This document shows positions 8,933-19,147 of a stretch of 22,500 nt of DNA, one piece after another (position 1 is the first letter of the stretch; each line of letters starts with the position of its first letter). The stretch covers positions 20,001-42,500 of the forward strand of contig CAUYUJ010019612.1 of the NCBI GenBank assembly GCA_963575745.1. Reading direction: 5' to 3'. The notes below the pieces were generated by a model. It saw only the letters and a program-made list of their open reading frames with translations. It made no database searches and had not been told where the DNA came from. The position numbers and the translations under genes were made by a program. The DNA is from Prorocentrum cordatum (lineage: Eukaryota > Sar > Dinophyceae > Prorocentrales > Prorocentraceae).

Positions 8933-9030
8933 AGGAGGAGGTGCAGCAGGAGGAGGAGGAGGAGGAGGAGGAGGATGAGGAGGTGCAGGAGAGGGAGGAG
9001 AGGGACGAGAAAGTTGCGGAGGAGGAATCG
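8933..9030 (+). repeat. (GGA)n-rich tract
   Basis: Imperfect GGA units with GTGCAG interruptions at both ends of the purest part (8950-8972). Confidence 0.9.
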
Positions 9031-9485
9031 TCACACTGTAGCATCAGACCTATCACGGTGGCCTTGAGGCCTCTATGGCCTCGAAGCGGTACTTGGGGCC
9101 TCTATATCACCAGACAGTGTGGGAAATTCCAATCAGCCTGAGCTCCCACGTTGGGTCCTCCGTTCTGCGTCAGCAGCCGCTCTTCCCCCCGCCAGCTCTT
9201 CGAGCCTCTTTTCCCGAAGGATGACGTTCTCGACTAGCCTGCACGGCCACACTTGATTCGACACGCTAGCCGCTGGGATCGTGGGTGGAGGTGGATAAGG
9301 AGGGATGGGAATACGTGGATGATGAACCTGACGATGTTGATGATGATTTTGGTACTGATGATGAGCATTCTAATGAATACAAATGCGAACCCTAGCGTGG
9401 CAGTCGTAGCATTGCAATTCATAATGCAACGGGGATGCCACCGCAATGCTCATGAGCATAGATCACCAGCAAAAAAGGGGGGCGG
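9031..9485. other. Mostly unique; early GAT-like stretch at 9317-9365
   Basis: GGCCTCTAT occurs twice (near 9067 and 9097). A degenerate GAT stretch at 9317-9365 is separated from the main field by about 110 bp of moderate composition that contains GCATTGC and GCAATGC words in opposite orientations. Confidence 0.4.
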
Positions 9486-10490
9486 ATGATGATGATGAAG
9501 ATGCTGATGCTGATGCTGCTGATGATGATGACGATAATATGGATGATGAGCAATGTTGACGATTCCGATGATGGTGGTGGCGGGGATGCTGGTGATGATG
9601 GTGATGATGCTGCTTATGCTGCTGCAGATGATGCTGATGCTGGCAATGATGATGCTGCTGCGATGATGGTGATGTTGATGATGACGATGATGATGCTGCT
9701 GCTTATGATGATGATGATGCTGGTTGTTATGATGATGAGCTGCTGCTGATGATGCTGATGATGATGATTGCGATGATGACGGTGAGGATGCTGATGATAC
9801 AGCTGCTGCTGATGATGCTGCTGCTGCTGCCGATAATGTTGATGATGGTGATGGCGATGGTGATGACGATGGAGATAGCGATGGTGGTGGTGATGGTGGT
9901 GATGGTGATGATGATAGTGATCATGCTGACGATTTTGATGATGATGACGACGATGATGGTGGTGGTGATGATGATGACGATGGTGTTGCTGCTGCTGGTG
10001 ATGATGATTATGACGATGACGATAATGACGATGTTGACGATGGTAATGATGATGCTGATGTCTATTATGATGATGCTGTTGATGATGTTGAGGAAGACGA
10101 CGATGATGGTGATGCTGCTGCTGCTGATGATGATGATATTGGCGGTGGTTGTGGTGGTGGTGATGGTGGCGATGATGGTGGTAATGATGATACTGCTGCT
10201 GCGGATGACGATGGTGATGCTGATGACGATGACGATGACGACGATTAATGATGATGAGGATGATGATGCTGATGCTGCTGATGATGATGGTGATGCTGAT
10301 GATGATGCTGGCTGATGATGATGGTGATGATGATCATGCTGCTGATGATGATGGTGGTGGTGGTGCTGCTGCTGCTGCTGATGATGTTCATGGTGGTGAT
10401 GGCGATGGCGATGGTGATGGTTCTGCTGCTGATGATGATACAGTTGTTGTTGATGATGATGATCATCATGATGATGATTAAGGTGATGAC

Positions 10491-10551
<61 letters not shown>

Positions 10552-10763
10552 CTGATGATGATGATGATGATGATGATGATGCCGCTGATGCTGATGCTGA
10601 TGCTGATGCTGCTGATGATGATGATGCTGATGCTGATAATGATGATGCTGCTGCTGGTGATGCTGATGATGATGAGGATGATGCTGCTGGTGATGATGAT
10701 GCTGATGATGATGCTGCTGATGATGCTGCTGATGATGATGGTGATTATGATGATGCTGCAGCT

Positions 10764-10794
<31 letters not shown>

Positions 10795-10865
10795 ATGATG
10801 CTGATGCTTATGCTTATGCTTATGATGATGATGCTGATGAGGAGGCCGAGGAGGAGGAGGAGGCC

Positions 10866-10904
<39 letters not shown>
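9486..10904 (+). repeat. 1.4-kb degenerate GAT/GCT/GGT field
   Basis: Almost wholly trinucleotides of the form GNT: GAT dominant, with GCT, GGT and GTT, plus GAC and AAT. From 9739 to a TAA at 10246 one + frame stays in register for 169 codons (Asp/Ala/Gly-rich). Upstream the register shifts several times. A purer GAT run is at 10490-10580. The opposite strand has a 612-residue His/Gln/Ile open frame, expected because GAT-type codons cannot become stops by one substitution. An aged microsatellite is more likely than a gene. Confidence 0.9.
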
Positions 10905-10909
<5 letters not shown>

Positions 10910-10976
10910 GGAGGAGGAGGAGGAGGAGGAGGAGGAGGAGGAGGAGGAGGAGGAGGAGGAGGAGGAGGAGGAGGAT
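10905..10976 (+). repeat. (GGA)n array
   Basis: About 23 perfect units joined directly to the end of the GAT field, repeating the GAT-GGA pairing seen elsewhere. Confidence 0.97.
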
Positions 10977-11460
10977 AGTGTGAGGAGGAGACAGGCAAGC
11001 AATGTCTGTTCAGGGCCCGCCTCGGCCCCCGCAGGACATCCACCCAGAACAGGGGCGTGGCGGGCAGCCTGGGCGCGCCCCACTCGGCCGGCGGCGGCGC
11101 TCCTGCTGCGGCATGGGCCGCGGCCGCTCCCCACGACGCTGCTGGCCCCGAAGGTGCGCCGCGCACGCCCGAGCTGTCGGCGAGGCAGCTCCGGCGCGGA
11201 GGGCGCCGTGGAGGCGCCGCGGAGGCGCCGCCGGAGGGCTCGGAGGCGCTCCCGCCGCGGGGCGCTCTGGCCGCGGCGCCGCCGGCCGGGGAGGTGCGCC
11301 GGGCACGCGCGCCGGGCGAGGCGCGCGGAGGCGCGGAGGGCAGTGAGGAGCCGCTCTGCGGTGGCGGCGCGAGGCGCCTCCTGCGGGCCGCGGGTTGAGC
11401 GAGCGCAGGGCGGGAGAGGCCCGGTCCACGGCAACGGCAGGGCCTCGGAGGGAGGGTGGG
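10977..11460. other. Very GC-rich region with GGAGGCGCCG tandem words
   Basis: Among the most GC-rich parts of the window, with a short tandem of GGAGGCGCCG near 11208-11240. It is open in several frames on both strands, giving Arg/Ala/Pro/Gly-rich products with no recognisable domain. It could be a CpG-island-like region. Confidence 0.45.
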
Positions 11461-11515
11461 ACTGGGGGAGGGGGGACAAGCTAGGGGGGGGGGGGGGAGG
11501 GGGAGGGGAGGGGGA

Positions 11516-11785
11516 CAAGCTAGGTGCGCAAGCGTCTTGTCTGACGTCCTACCCCTGCGTCCCATCCCTTACAATGGCGTAGCGTTCCTCTCTATTCGCG
11601 CAGTCGGATGTCGTAGTATGGCATAGCATTACATGGCATAACATGGCATTGAAGATCAACGCGTAGCATGACATAGCATGGCGTGGCACTGCGTAGTCAA
11701 GCACTGCATATTATCGCATTGCAGCTGAAGGCATGGCATCGCACAGCGGAACACACACACACTCACACACGCACACACGCACGCA

Positions 11786-11816
<31 letters not shown>

Positions 11817-12467
11817 CCACACGCACACACACACACGCACGCACGCACGCGCACGCGCACGCGCACGCGCACGCGCACGCGCACGCGCACGCGCGCGCAC
11901 GCGCACGCGCACGCGCACGCACGCGCACGCGCACGCGCACGCACACGCACGCACACGCACGCGCACGCGCACGCGCACGCACACGCACACGCACACGCAC
12001 ACGCACACGCACACGCACACACGCACACGCACACGCACACGCACACGCACACGCACACGCACACGCACACGCACACGCACACGCACACGCACACGCACAC
12101 GCACACGCACACGCACACGCACACGCACACGCACACGCACACGCACACGCACACGCACACGCACACACACACACACCACAGCATAGCATTGCATGTCATA
12201 GCATGGTACCGGCAATAAGGCCAGCGCTGCGGAAGCGCGGAAATGCGGCCAGCGCTGCAGCGGGAGCACGATTCGGAACGAGCGGAATCGCGGCCATGAG
12301 GCCAGCGTTGTAGCGGGAGCAAAATTTTGAAGGACCGGACAGAAATGGACGTGTAACAACACACATGAAGGATCAATTCGCAGGAATCTTGTGTGTAAAA
12401 AACAGTACGCGGAGGGGGGGCGAATATCTTCTGGACAGAGTCAGGGGAGAGAGGAGTGTATTGTGGA
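11516..12467 (+). repeat. Family A, copy 4, interrupted by a CA/CG array
   Basis: The head starts at CAAGCTAGGTGCGC (11516); a partial extra head, GACAAGCTAGG, lies just upstream near 11475. The GCATG/GCATT zone is expanded (11610-11745). The array occupies 11750-12176. The element resumes with GCATAGCATTGCATG, then two or three 53-bp-type units (12205-12335), then a diverged tail with CAGGAATCTTGTGTG and GACAGAGTCAGGGG, ending ATTGTGG at about 12467. Confidence 0.85.
11750..12176 (+). repeat. CA / CGCA / CACGCA compound array
   Basis: Composed of CA, GCAC, CGCG and CACGCA units, grading from CA (11750) to CG-rich units (11840-11970) to CACGCA hexamers (11975-12160) and back to CA. From 11818 to 12176 every step alternates purine and pyrimidine, 359 bp without a break. 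The Thr/Arg, His/Thr and Cys/Val open frames are repeat-derived. Confidence 0.97.
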
Positions 12468-12760
12468 GGGGGGAGGAGGGGAAGAAGGGAGGAGGGGTGA
12501 GGTGAGGGGGGGAGAGGATGGGGGAGGAGGACAGGGGCTGTGCGTTGGGAGCAGGAATGTTGGGAGAAGGAAATCAGGAGGAGGAGAAAGAGGAGGAGAG
12601 GAGGGAGGAGGAGGAGGAGGAGGAGGAGGAGGAGAGAGGAGGAGGAGGAGGAGGAGGAGGAGGAGGAGGAGGAGGAGGAGGAGGAGGAGGAGGAAGAAAA
12701 AAGCGCAGATGGGTGGAGGAAGAGGAGAGAGAGAGAGAGAGGAGGGTAGGCGGGGAAAAA
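12468..12760 (+). repeat. Purine-rich tract with (GGA)n core
   Basis: G/A-rich from the end of family A copy 4, with GGA units at 12600-12692 and an AG run near 12727-12741. Confidence 0.92.
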
Positions 12761-13049
12761 TGGGGAGGGGGAGAAGAGGGCTGTACTGAATCTGCGGCCG
12801 CACTCTACCGCGTGCAGCCACGGGGCGCCTTCTTACAATGAGGCTCAGAAGGGCCCGTCGCAAGGGGGGCCCGATCCTCCAGCGCGGATTCGTGACCTGC
12901 TACCCCAACCAATTATGTCCCCTGGGTGCAGTCATTCTCTGAGGCGCGCTGAATGGCGCTTTCCCGCACGTGCAAGAGTGAGTGTGTGTGTGTGTGCGCG
13001 TTGTGCGCGGCCCGCTTAGCTTCGACCGGAAGAGGTGCGCTCTATCAAA

Positions 13050-13083
<34 letters not shown>

Positions 13084-13463
13084 ATGCTGTGGTCGGTGGT
13101 GGTTCCGCCTCTTCATCCTCCTGCTGCGTCGGACGGCGGACGGTTGTTTATCACATCGGCAGTCCCAGCTTCTGAGTCTCGCCTCTCACGGGTTGGCTGC
13201 CAGAGGACAGCTGGAGGGCAGAGTGGGATGATAACGATGCTGGCGATGCTGACGATGATACGGCTGATGATGAACTGTTGCAGAGCCTGGCCTGTTCCCA
13301 GAGATGCCCCTGGCCGATTCTGTTCGCTGGTGTTTGATCGAGAAGGGGCGTCGGCTTGGACTGGGTCAGTCTCTTCCCCAGCGCCGGGCGTCTTTCCTCC
13401 TCCCCCTCATTCTCCGCCTCCCTCGACTGCTCTTTCCTCGTCACTGCCTGGGTTTCTCCTCAG
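12761..13463. other. Unique sequence with two GT runs, no gene recognised
   Basis: GT runs lie at about 12980-12997 and 13051-13080. A GTGAGT at 12977 followed at once by GT repeats resembles a splice donor but may just be the repeat edge. A short GAT-like stretch is at 13228-13272. The remaining frames show no recognised domain. Confidence 0.4.
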
Positions 13464-13755
13464 ATCTCTCCGAGTCTTCCTCCTCGTCCTCCTCCTCCTC
13501 CTCCTCCTCACACTTCTCCTTCTCCTCCTACTGCCCCTTCTCCTCCTACTCCTCCTGCTCCTCCTCCTTCTCCTCCTCCTCCTCCTCCTCCTTCCTCCTC
13601 CTCTCCTCCTCCCTTTTTCTTTCCTCCTCTCCTCCTCCTCCACCTCCTCCTTCCCCTCCTCCTCCCCCCCTCTCCCCCCTCCCTGCCTCCGCCGCTCCTG
13701 CTCCACCTGCCGCCGCTACTCCTCGTGTTCCTGCTGCTGCTGCTGGTGCTCCCCG
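13464..13755 (+). repeat. (CTC)n-rich degenerate array grading into CTG
   Basis: Pyrimidine-rich on this strand: CTC units with T and A interruptions, ending in several CTG units near 13731-13748. It is the reverse orientation of most GGA arrays in the window. Confidence 0.9.
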
Positions 13756-14157
13756 TGCTGCTTTTAGAGGGTCTTGGCATCGCTCGGACGTGTGCACTTT
13801 TCCTCGGTGAAGACCATCGAGGAGCCTTCTGGATCATCTTGCAAGAACATTCACGCACGAAGCCGAAAAAGCCGAAGCGATGGGGATGAGTCGTGTGCTC
13901 CTGGCCTTTTTTGCCGATCCGGGTCTGAGGCGAAGGGACTTGAGCTTTCCTCTTTGCTGGCATCCCGACCCCGCCAGAGACGAGGTCGAGATGCCTGATG
14001 AGCTAATTCCTCCCAGCCAGCTTTAGCGCCTCAGTCTTTGAGCTAGCTCTGAACCGGGCGCAAATCGAACCCTCCCTCCCTCCCGCATCCCTCGGCTCGA
14101 TTGCTCCTCCCTCCTTGAGCCCACTCCGCTCCGCTCTCGGCCCCCGTGTGCCCCCCT
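13756..14157. other. Unique sequence, no gene recognised
   Basis: Balanced composition. One + frame continuing from the CTC array reads about 45 plausible residues (with GLGIARTCALFLGEDHRG) to a stop at 13887-13889, but its codons lack the strong GC-ending bias of the better exon candidates. Confidence 0.35.
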
Positions 14158-14253
14158 CGCGACCTGAGGCGGGACCTGTTCCAGAAGATCAACCTCGCCG
14201 TGGAGTGGGGGCCCTTGAGGATGGCCGGCGCCGACGGCATGCGCCGCTTCCAG
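14158..14253 (+). CDS. Putative exon, product unrecognised
   Basis: The frame beginning CGC GAC CTG reads 32 residues, including RRDLFQKINLAVEWGPLRM and ending GADGMRRFQ. All but one codon (TTG/ATG aside) follow the GC-ending pattern seen in the exons at 5093 and 18701. The segment then passes directly into GAT/ATG repeats, so the exon end is masked. The frame is closed upstream by a TGA at 14116, so an acceptor should lie between 14118 and 14165; none is clear. Mixed charged and hydrophobic residues suggest a soluble or peripheral segment. It may belong to the same gene as the other + strand pieces. Confidence 0.4.
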
Positions 14254-14352
14254 ATGATGTTAGTGATGGTGATGATGATGATGTTTATGATGATGCTTAT
14301 GATAATGATGCTGGTGATGGTGATGACGATAATGATGATCATGATGATGATT
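14254..14352 (+). repeat. Short degenerate GAT array
   Basis: GAT/GGT/AAT units starting at the end of the putative exon, with no spacer. Confidence 0.9.
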
Positions 14353-14375
14353 CCGGGGCAGGAATCTATACATGA

Positions 14376-14518
14376 CCACCGCCTGGAGGATCAACTTTCG
14401 GAGACCTCGGTAGGCGGTGAATATGAAAATATTCGGGTTCCCGGGGGGGCCAAAATATATCCATATTCACCGCTTGCTGGGGCACCAGGACGTCGGTTCC
14501 CAGGCGGTGGATATGGAT
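14376..14518. repeat. Nested dyads built on GCGGTGRATATGG
   Basis: GCGGTGAATATG at 14414-14425 pairs perfectly with CATATTCACCGC at 14462-14473. A related word, GGCGGTGGATATGGAT, lies at 14503-14518. CCACCGCCTGG at 14376-14386 is the exact complement of CCAGGCGGTGG at 14500-14510. Four related words therefore sit in alternating orientation within 143 bp, between two GAT arrays. Confidence 0.85.
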
Positions 14519-14533
14519 AACTCCCCGCCTCGC

Positions 14534-15135
14534 AATGATGATGCTGATGATGATGATGATGCTGCTGCTGCTGATGGTGATGGTGATGTTGATGGTGATG
14601 ATGAGGGCGATGATGATAATGATGATGTTCATGAAGAAGAAGATGATGATGACAATGGTGACCGTGATGGTGATGGTAATGATGACGATGATGATGATAA
14701 TGATGGTGGTGAATAATATGATGATGCTGATCATGATGATGGTGCTGGTAATGGTGATGGTGGGGATGGTGATGATGTTGATGATTATGAAGCTGAATAT
14801 GATGAACCTGATGATGATGATGGTCATACTGATGATGGTGACGATGCTGCTGATGGTGATGCGGTTGTTGATAATGATGCTGCTGCTGCTGATGATGGTT
14901 CGAATTGTTTTGATTGTGAAACGATGATGACGATGATGATGGTGTTGTTGATGATGATGGTCTTGATGCTGGTGCTGATGACGACGATGATGATGATGAC
15001 GATGAGGATGATGATGATGGTGGTTTTGGCGGTTGGGTGATGGTGATGATGACCATGCTGATGATGATGATTGCGGTGACGATGATGCTGGAGATGGAGA
15101 TGGTGATGGTGATGGTGATGATGCTGCTGATGCTC

Positions 15136-15179
<44 letters not shown>

Positions 15180-15896
15180 GTTGAAGATGAAGACGACGAT
15201 GCAGATGACGATGGAGATGTATCTGCAGATGAAGATGGGGATGTGAATTTGGAGGATGCTGCTGATGATGATGATGATGCTGATGATGACGTCGATGATG
15301 TTGATGATGCTCATGATGGTGATGATGTTGTTGACAATGAAACTGATAATACTGATGATGATGATGATGGTCATGGTGATGGTGATGCTAATAGTGATGT
15401 TGACGAACATGATAATGATGATGATGATGGTGCCGAAGCAGGATAAGAAGATGAAGCTGCTGCTGATGATGATGATGACGGTGATGGTGACAACGATGTT
15501 GATGATGAGGGTGATGATGCTGATGATGAATCTCATGAAGATGCTGATGATGAAGCAGATCCACATGATGCTGTTGTTGATGATGATGCTGATGCTGATG
15601 ATGATGAGGATGATGGTGGTGGTAGTGATGGTGGTGTTGGTGAGGGTGATCTCGGTGGTGATGGTTATGATGCTATTGTTGTTGATGGTGATGGTGATGG
15701 TGATGGTGATGTTGATGATGGTGGTGGCGATGATGATGGTGATGGAGATAGTGATGATGTTGCTGCTGATGATGTTGATAATGACGATGATGATGATGAC
15801 CAGGGTAATGCTGAATAGATGCTGCTGCTGCCGATGATGCTGATGATGATGATGCTGATGAGGATGCTGACGCTGCTGATGCTGATGCTCCTGCCC

Positions 15897-15941
<45 letters not shown>

Positions 15942-15954
15942 CTGATGCTGATGC

Positions 15955-15998
<44 letters not shown>

Positions 15999-16145
15999 CT
16001 GCTGCTGATGATGATGATGATGATGATGATGGTGATGGTGATGGTGATGGTGATGATGATGGTGATGGTGATGGTGATGGTGATGGTGATGGTGATGGTG
16101 ATGGTGATGGTGGTGGGATGGTGGTGGTGGTGGTGGTGGTGGTGG

Positions 16146-16196
<51 letters not shown>

Positions 16197-16200
16197 GAAG
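14534..16200 (+). repeat. 1.7-kb degenerate GAT field with a long Asp-rich frame
   Basis: GNT triplets dominate. Read as codons from 14534, the Asp-rich register runs to a TAA at 14714, continues to about 14923, changes register there and again near 15030, then holds from 15033 to a TAG at 15816-15818 (262 codons including that stop) with one internal TAA at 15444. Glu (GAA and GAG), Asp (GAT and GAC), Gly, Val and Ala codons vary. Purer GAT runs lie at 15136-15176 and 15900-16010, GGTGAT units at 16028-16110 and GAT at 16146-16194. It is either an aged microsatellite or a decayed low-complexity acidic coding stretch. Confidence 0.88.
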
Positions 16201-16245
16201 GAGGAGGAGGATGAGGAGGAGGAGGAGGAGGAGGAGGAGGAGGAG
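16201..16245 (+). repeat. (GGA)n array next to the GAT field
   Basis: GGA units with one GAT, joined directly to the GAT run ending at about 16194. Confidence 0.95.
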
Positions 16246-17810
16246 CAAGAGAATGAGCAGGATGCTGCTGCCCTGGTCCACCGACGAGGCGCGCCCCCAC
16301 CCAAAAGAGATGGGGGCCGCGAGGTGCGGCCGCGACCGCCCGCGCCCACCCGGGACCCGGAGACCCCGCCCAGCTGTCTCGGGCGGGACGCCGCCGCCCC
16401 GTCGGCACACCGGCGATCTGGCGCTGGGTCGAGGCGGGGGGCCCCGAAGGGGAACCCCAAACCTGCACCGCCAGCGGCGCGGCGTCGACCTCCCCCCCAG
16501 GCGGGGGGCCACTCACGGGACGCCCACGGGGTGGCCCATGGCCACAGCGTGGCGAGACTTCGGAAGATCCAACCAATCACTCAGCGAGGGCAGGTCAGAA
16601 CCCCTAAGTGCAACCACTGTTTGTTTCGGGAATCTGAGGGGAAGACGAAGCACGGCGACGAAGCACGGCGACGCCACCACGACCACTGACGAGGGCGGAA
16701 GTTCTCAGCGCTCTTGGCAACGACGGCACCGGCATGCTGCTCAGCCGATACGGGAACGTTCTCCTTCGTCCTCTTTCAGGACTGTTCCGGGAGCTTGATT
16801 TTTACAGTACTGGCTTGAGGAACCCAATCTTTCGAACCCTTTTACTCGCCCCCTCTGTCGGGCGATGTTGCCAACGACCAAGAACAGGAAATCTGAGGAA
16901 AGATCGTTCGTGGAACTTTGAAGGCATATGGCTGTTGGAGTGATGTGTGGGTCGCCATACGAGACTTGGTCCACGGCCAGGTGTGTTCAGATTCACAACT
17001 GCCAGGTCTCCAGGCCTGTTTGGTTCCAGGAGCTTCCTTGGGGCATTCGGGCGTTGTCTAGGACTGAGCGAAATCATTTCTCATGTGGAAATGAGCTTCC
17101 GCGTGCCACGGCCAGCTTCCTCCTCGCGTGTGTCTGTGCAGGCGTGTGCGGAATCACGTAGCACCCGGAGGTGCCTCGGAGGGAGGGCGCCAGCTCCAGC
17201 GAGAGGCTCCCTGAGTTCGCTCGATTGGCCTCGTTCTCCCTGTCTCGAAGAGTACGGATCGATGAACGCATGTTCGGCAGTCGCCATCTGAAGCCCGCGA
17301 GACTGTTGGGTGCGAATGTGCTCTGCTTGAGCGGGCTCGCCAGGTTCTGGTCAGGGGGAGACCGGTGCCAGCAGCCTGGTGGCCACGCGGCGGCGGTGGG
17401 GCGGGCGGGCGGGAGGTATGGCCCGGCTTCGCCGAAGGAGTATCTTGCCGATCTGTGCATGTCCTTACAACCCTCGTCGACATTAACCTCAAATATGTCT
17501 TGCGTAGTTACATTGTGTACCTGAAGATATGTGCTTGAGTAGCGATGAGTGCGACGTACTTGTATGCGCCGCCCCTCCGATGTCGGTCATCATCGAGCTT
17601 CCGACTGGCTCCCTGTCACCATCTCTGCCCTGGCCCCGACATTGGAGGGGCGTCGTATCGACATTGAAGGGCGCGCCGACCTCGAAGGGGCATGTCAGCC
17701 ATTTTTGAGGTTCATTTTGACGGGGGAGGTAGCATGTGTTTTTCTTGAGGGTGTCCATGCGGAGTCCCCCGTAGGACTGACTCCCTTGGGAGGAGGTTCC
17801 TGAGGCCGCG
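16246..17810. other. Longest mostly unique stretch; no gene firmly supported
   Basis: GC-rich to about 16540, more balanced after. Several mid-length frames exist on both strands. The most protein-like is + 17171-17524 (GTG start, 117 residues, with RVRIDERMFGSRHLKPARLL) with moderate GC-ending codon bias; no domain is recognised and an ATG start is lacking. A minus-strand frame (17489-17953) is also open. I do not call either as a gene. Confidence 0.35.
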
Positions 17811-18035
17811 TCTGTTTTTGTTGTTGTGCCTTTGGATCCCGTCTTCGTTCGACATTTTCGCAAGCAGCACGATTGTGCTCTTGGAAGCGCGGCAGGCACC
17901 GATGCGTGCCTCTCTCGTCCTCTTGAGCTTCGTGCTGCTGAGTTCATCATCATGTGGTGGAGGCTTCGGATGCTCCCTTCGGCGGGTCGCAGCAGCAGCA
18001 GGAGGAGCAGGAGGAGTGGAGGAGGATCGCAGGAG
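17811..18035. other. Unique sequence leading into the CAT arrays
   Basis: No gene recognised. One + frame runs from 17818 through the arrays to 18825 without a stop, but most of it is repeat. AGCAGCAGCAGGAGGAGCAGG near 17991-18012 is a short mixed trinucleotide stretch. Confidence 0.4.
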
Positions 18036-18660
<625 letters not shown>

Positions 18661-18700
18661 GAGGATGAGGAGGAAGGACGAGAGGACGAGGCGGAGGCAG

Positions 18701-18784
18701 CGCCGAGGCGGGAGGGCTTCCTCATCGTCTTCCTGCTCCGGGTGTCTCCGCTGATCCCGTTCTCCGTCACGAGCTACGTCCTGG
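18701..18784 (+). CDS. Exon of a TVP38/VTT-domain (SNARE-associated Golgi) membrane protein
   Basis: The frame reads RREGFLIVFLLRVSPLIP followed by FSVTSYVLG, matching the hallmark of TVP38-type VTT proteins: a hydrophobic helix carrying LLR-x-SP-x-x-P-F, then a short stretch ending Y-x-x-G. These are multi-pass membrane proteins of the Golgi/ER or related membranes; the wider VTT/DedA superfamily includes lipid scramblases and transporters. Nearly all codons end in G or C. Likely borders are an AG at 18699-18700 (GGAGGCAG) and a GT at 18785 (CTGGGTCGCC). After this motif the family continues with another helix, which is not seen downstream in this window. The residues before 18701 are acidic and repeat-derived, so they are probably intron. 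The exon follows the CAT array by under 50 bp. The family call is from memory of the motif; the exon borders are inference. Confidence 0.6.
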
Positions 18785-18941
18785 GTCGCCCCAGCCCCCC
18801 GGGGCGAGGAGCGGGAGGGATATAGGGGGAGCTGCGGGCGAGGAGGGGGAAAGAGGGGGGGGGGCTGGCGGGGCGAGGGGAGAGGGTGGGTTCAGAGGAG
18901 GAAAATGTACCCATACCTCTACCCTTCTCTCGTTTTCCCCT
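18785..18941. other. GC-rich, no gene; probable intron or spacer after the VTT exon
   Basis: G-rich purine runs (about 18835-18900) followed by a pyrimidine-rich stretch leading into family B copy 2. Confidence 0.4.
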
Positions 18942-19060
18942 GTTTGGGCCTCCTGGGCTGCCCTCGTCGCCACTGCTGGATTCGCCTCGAAATCCTGGTC
19001 AGAACGCACCCTGGGAGAGGTCCGGGGAGTAGCGGTATCGGTACCTTTTGGTCTCCCCAT
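18942..19060 (+). repeat. Dispersed repeat family B, copy 2
   Basis: Matches 5648-5766 over 119 bp at roughly four bases in five, keeping GGGCCTCCTGGGC, CTCGTCGCCAC, CGCCTCGAA, GGGAGAGG and AGCGGTATCGG. This copy has T or A at many sites where copy 1 has C or G, as expected if methyl-C decay has aged it. It lies just upstream of family A copy 5. Confidence 0.85.
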
Positions 19061-19147
19061 GGGTTGGGGAGGGGGGAACAGGAGAGGAGGGGAGGAGGTG
19101 GGCATGCAAGCTAGGTGCGCTAGCGTCACATCTGACGTCCCGTCCCT

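Noticed and set aside
9727-11565. A 612-residue minus-strand open frame
   Set aside because: Most of it is His/Gln/Ser/Ile runs from GAT/GCT and GGA arrays, and the rest is GC-rich Pro/Arg/Ala sequence with no domain. Stop-free reading is expected from these repeats.
11656-12376. Frames of Ala/Cys, Val/Arg or His/Thr repeats
   Set aside because: They come from the CA/CG array and the family A repeat, not from a gene.
12970-12985. Splice donor GTGAGT followed by GT repeats
   Set aside because: The match may be just the edge of the GT repeat. The sequence before it is short and has no recognisable coding signal.
16324-16689. A CxxC-containing frame (KCNHC) as a possible zinc-binding protein
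   Set aside because: Only one CxxC pair is present, the upstream part is GC-rich Arg/Pro filler, and no family pattern follows.
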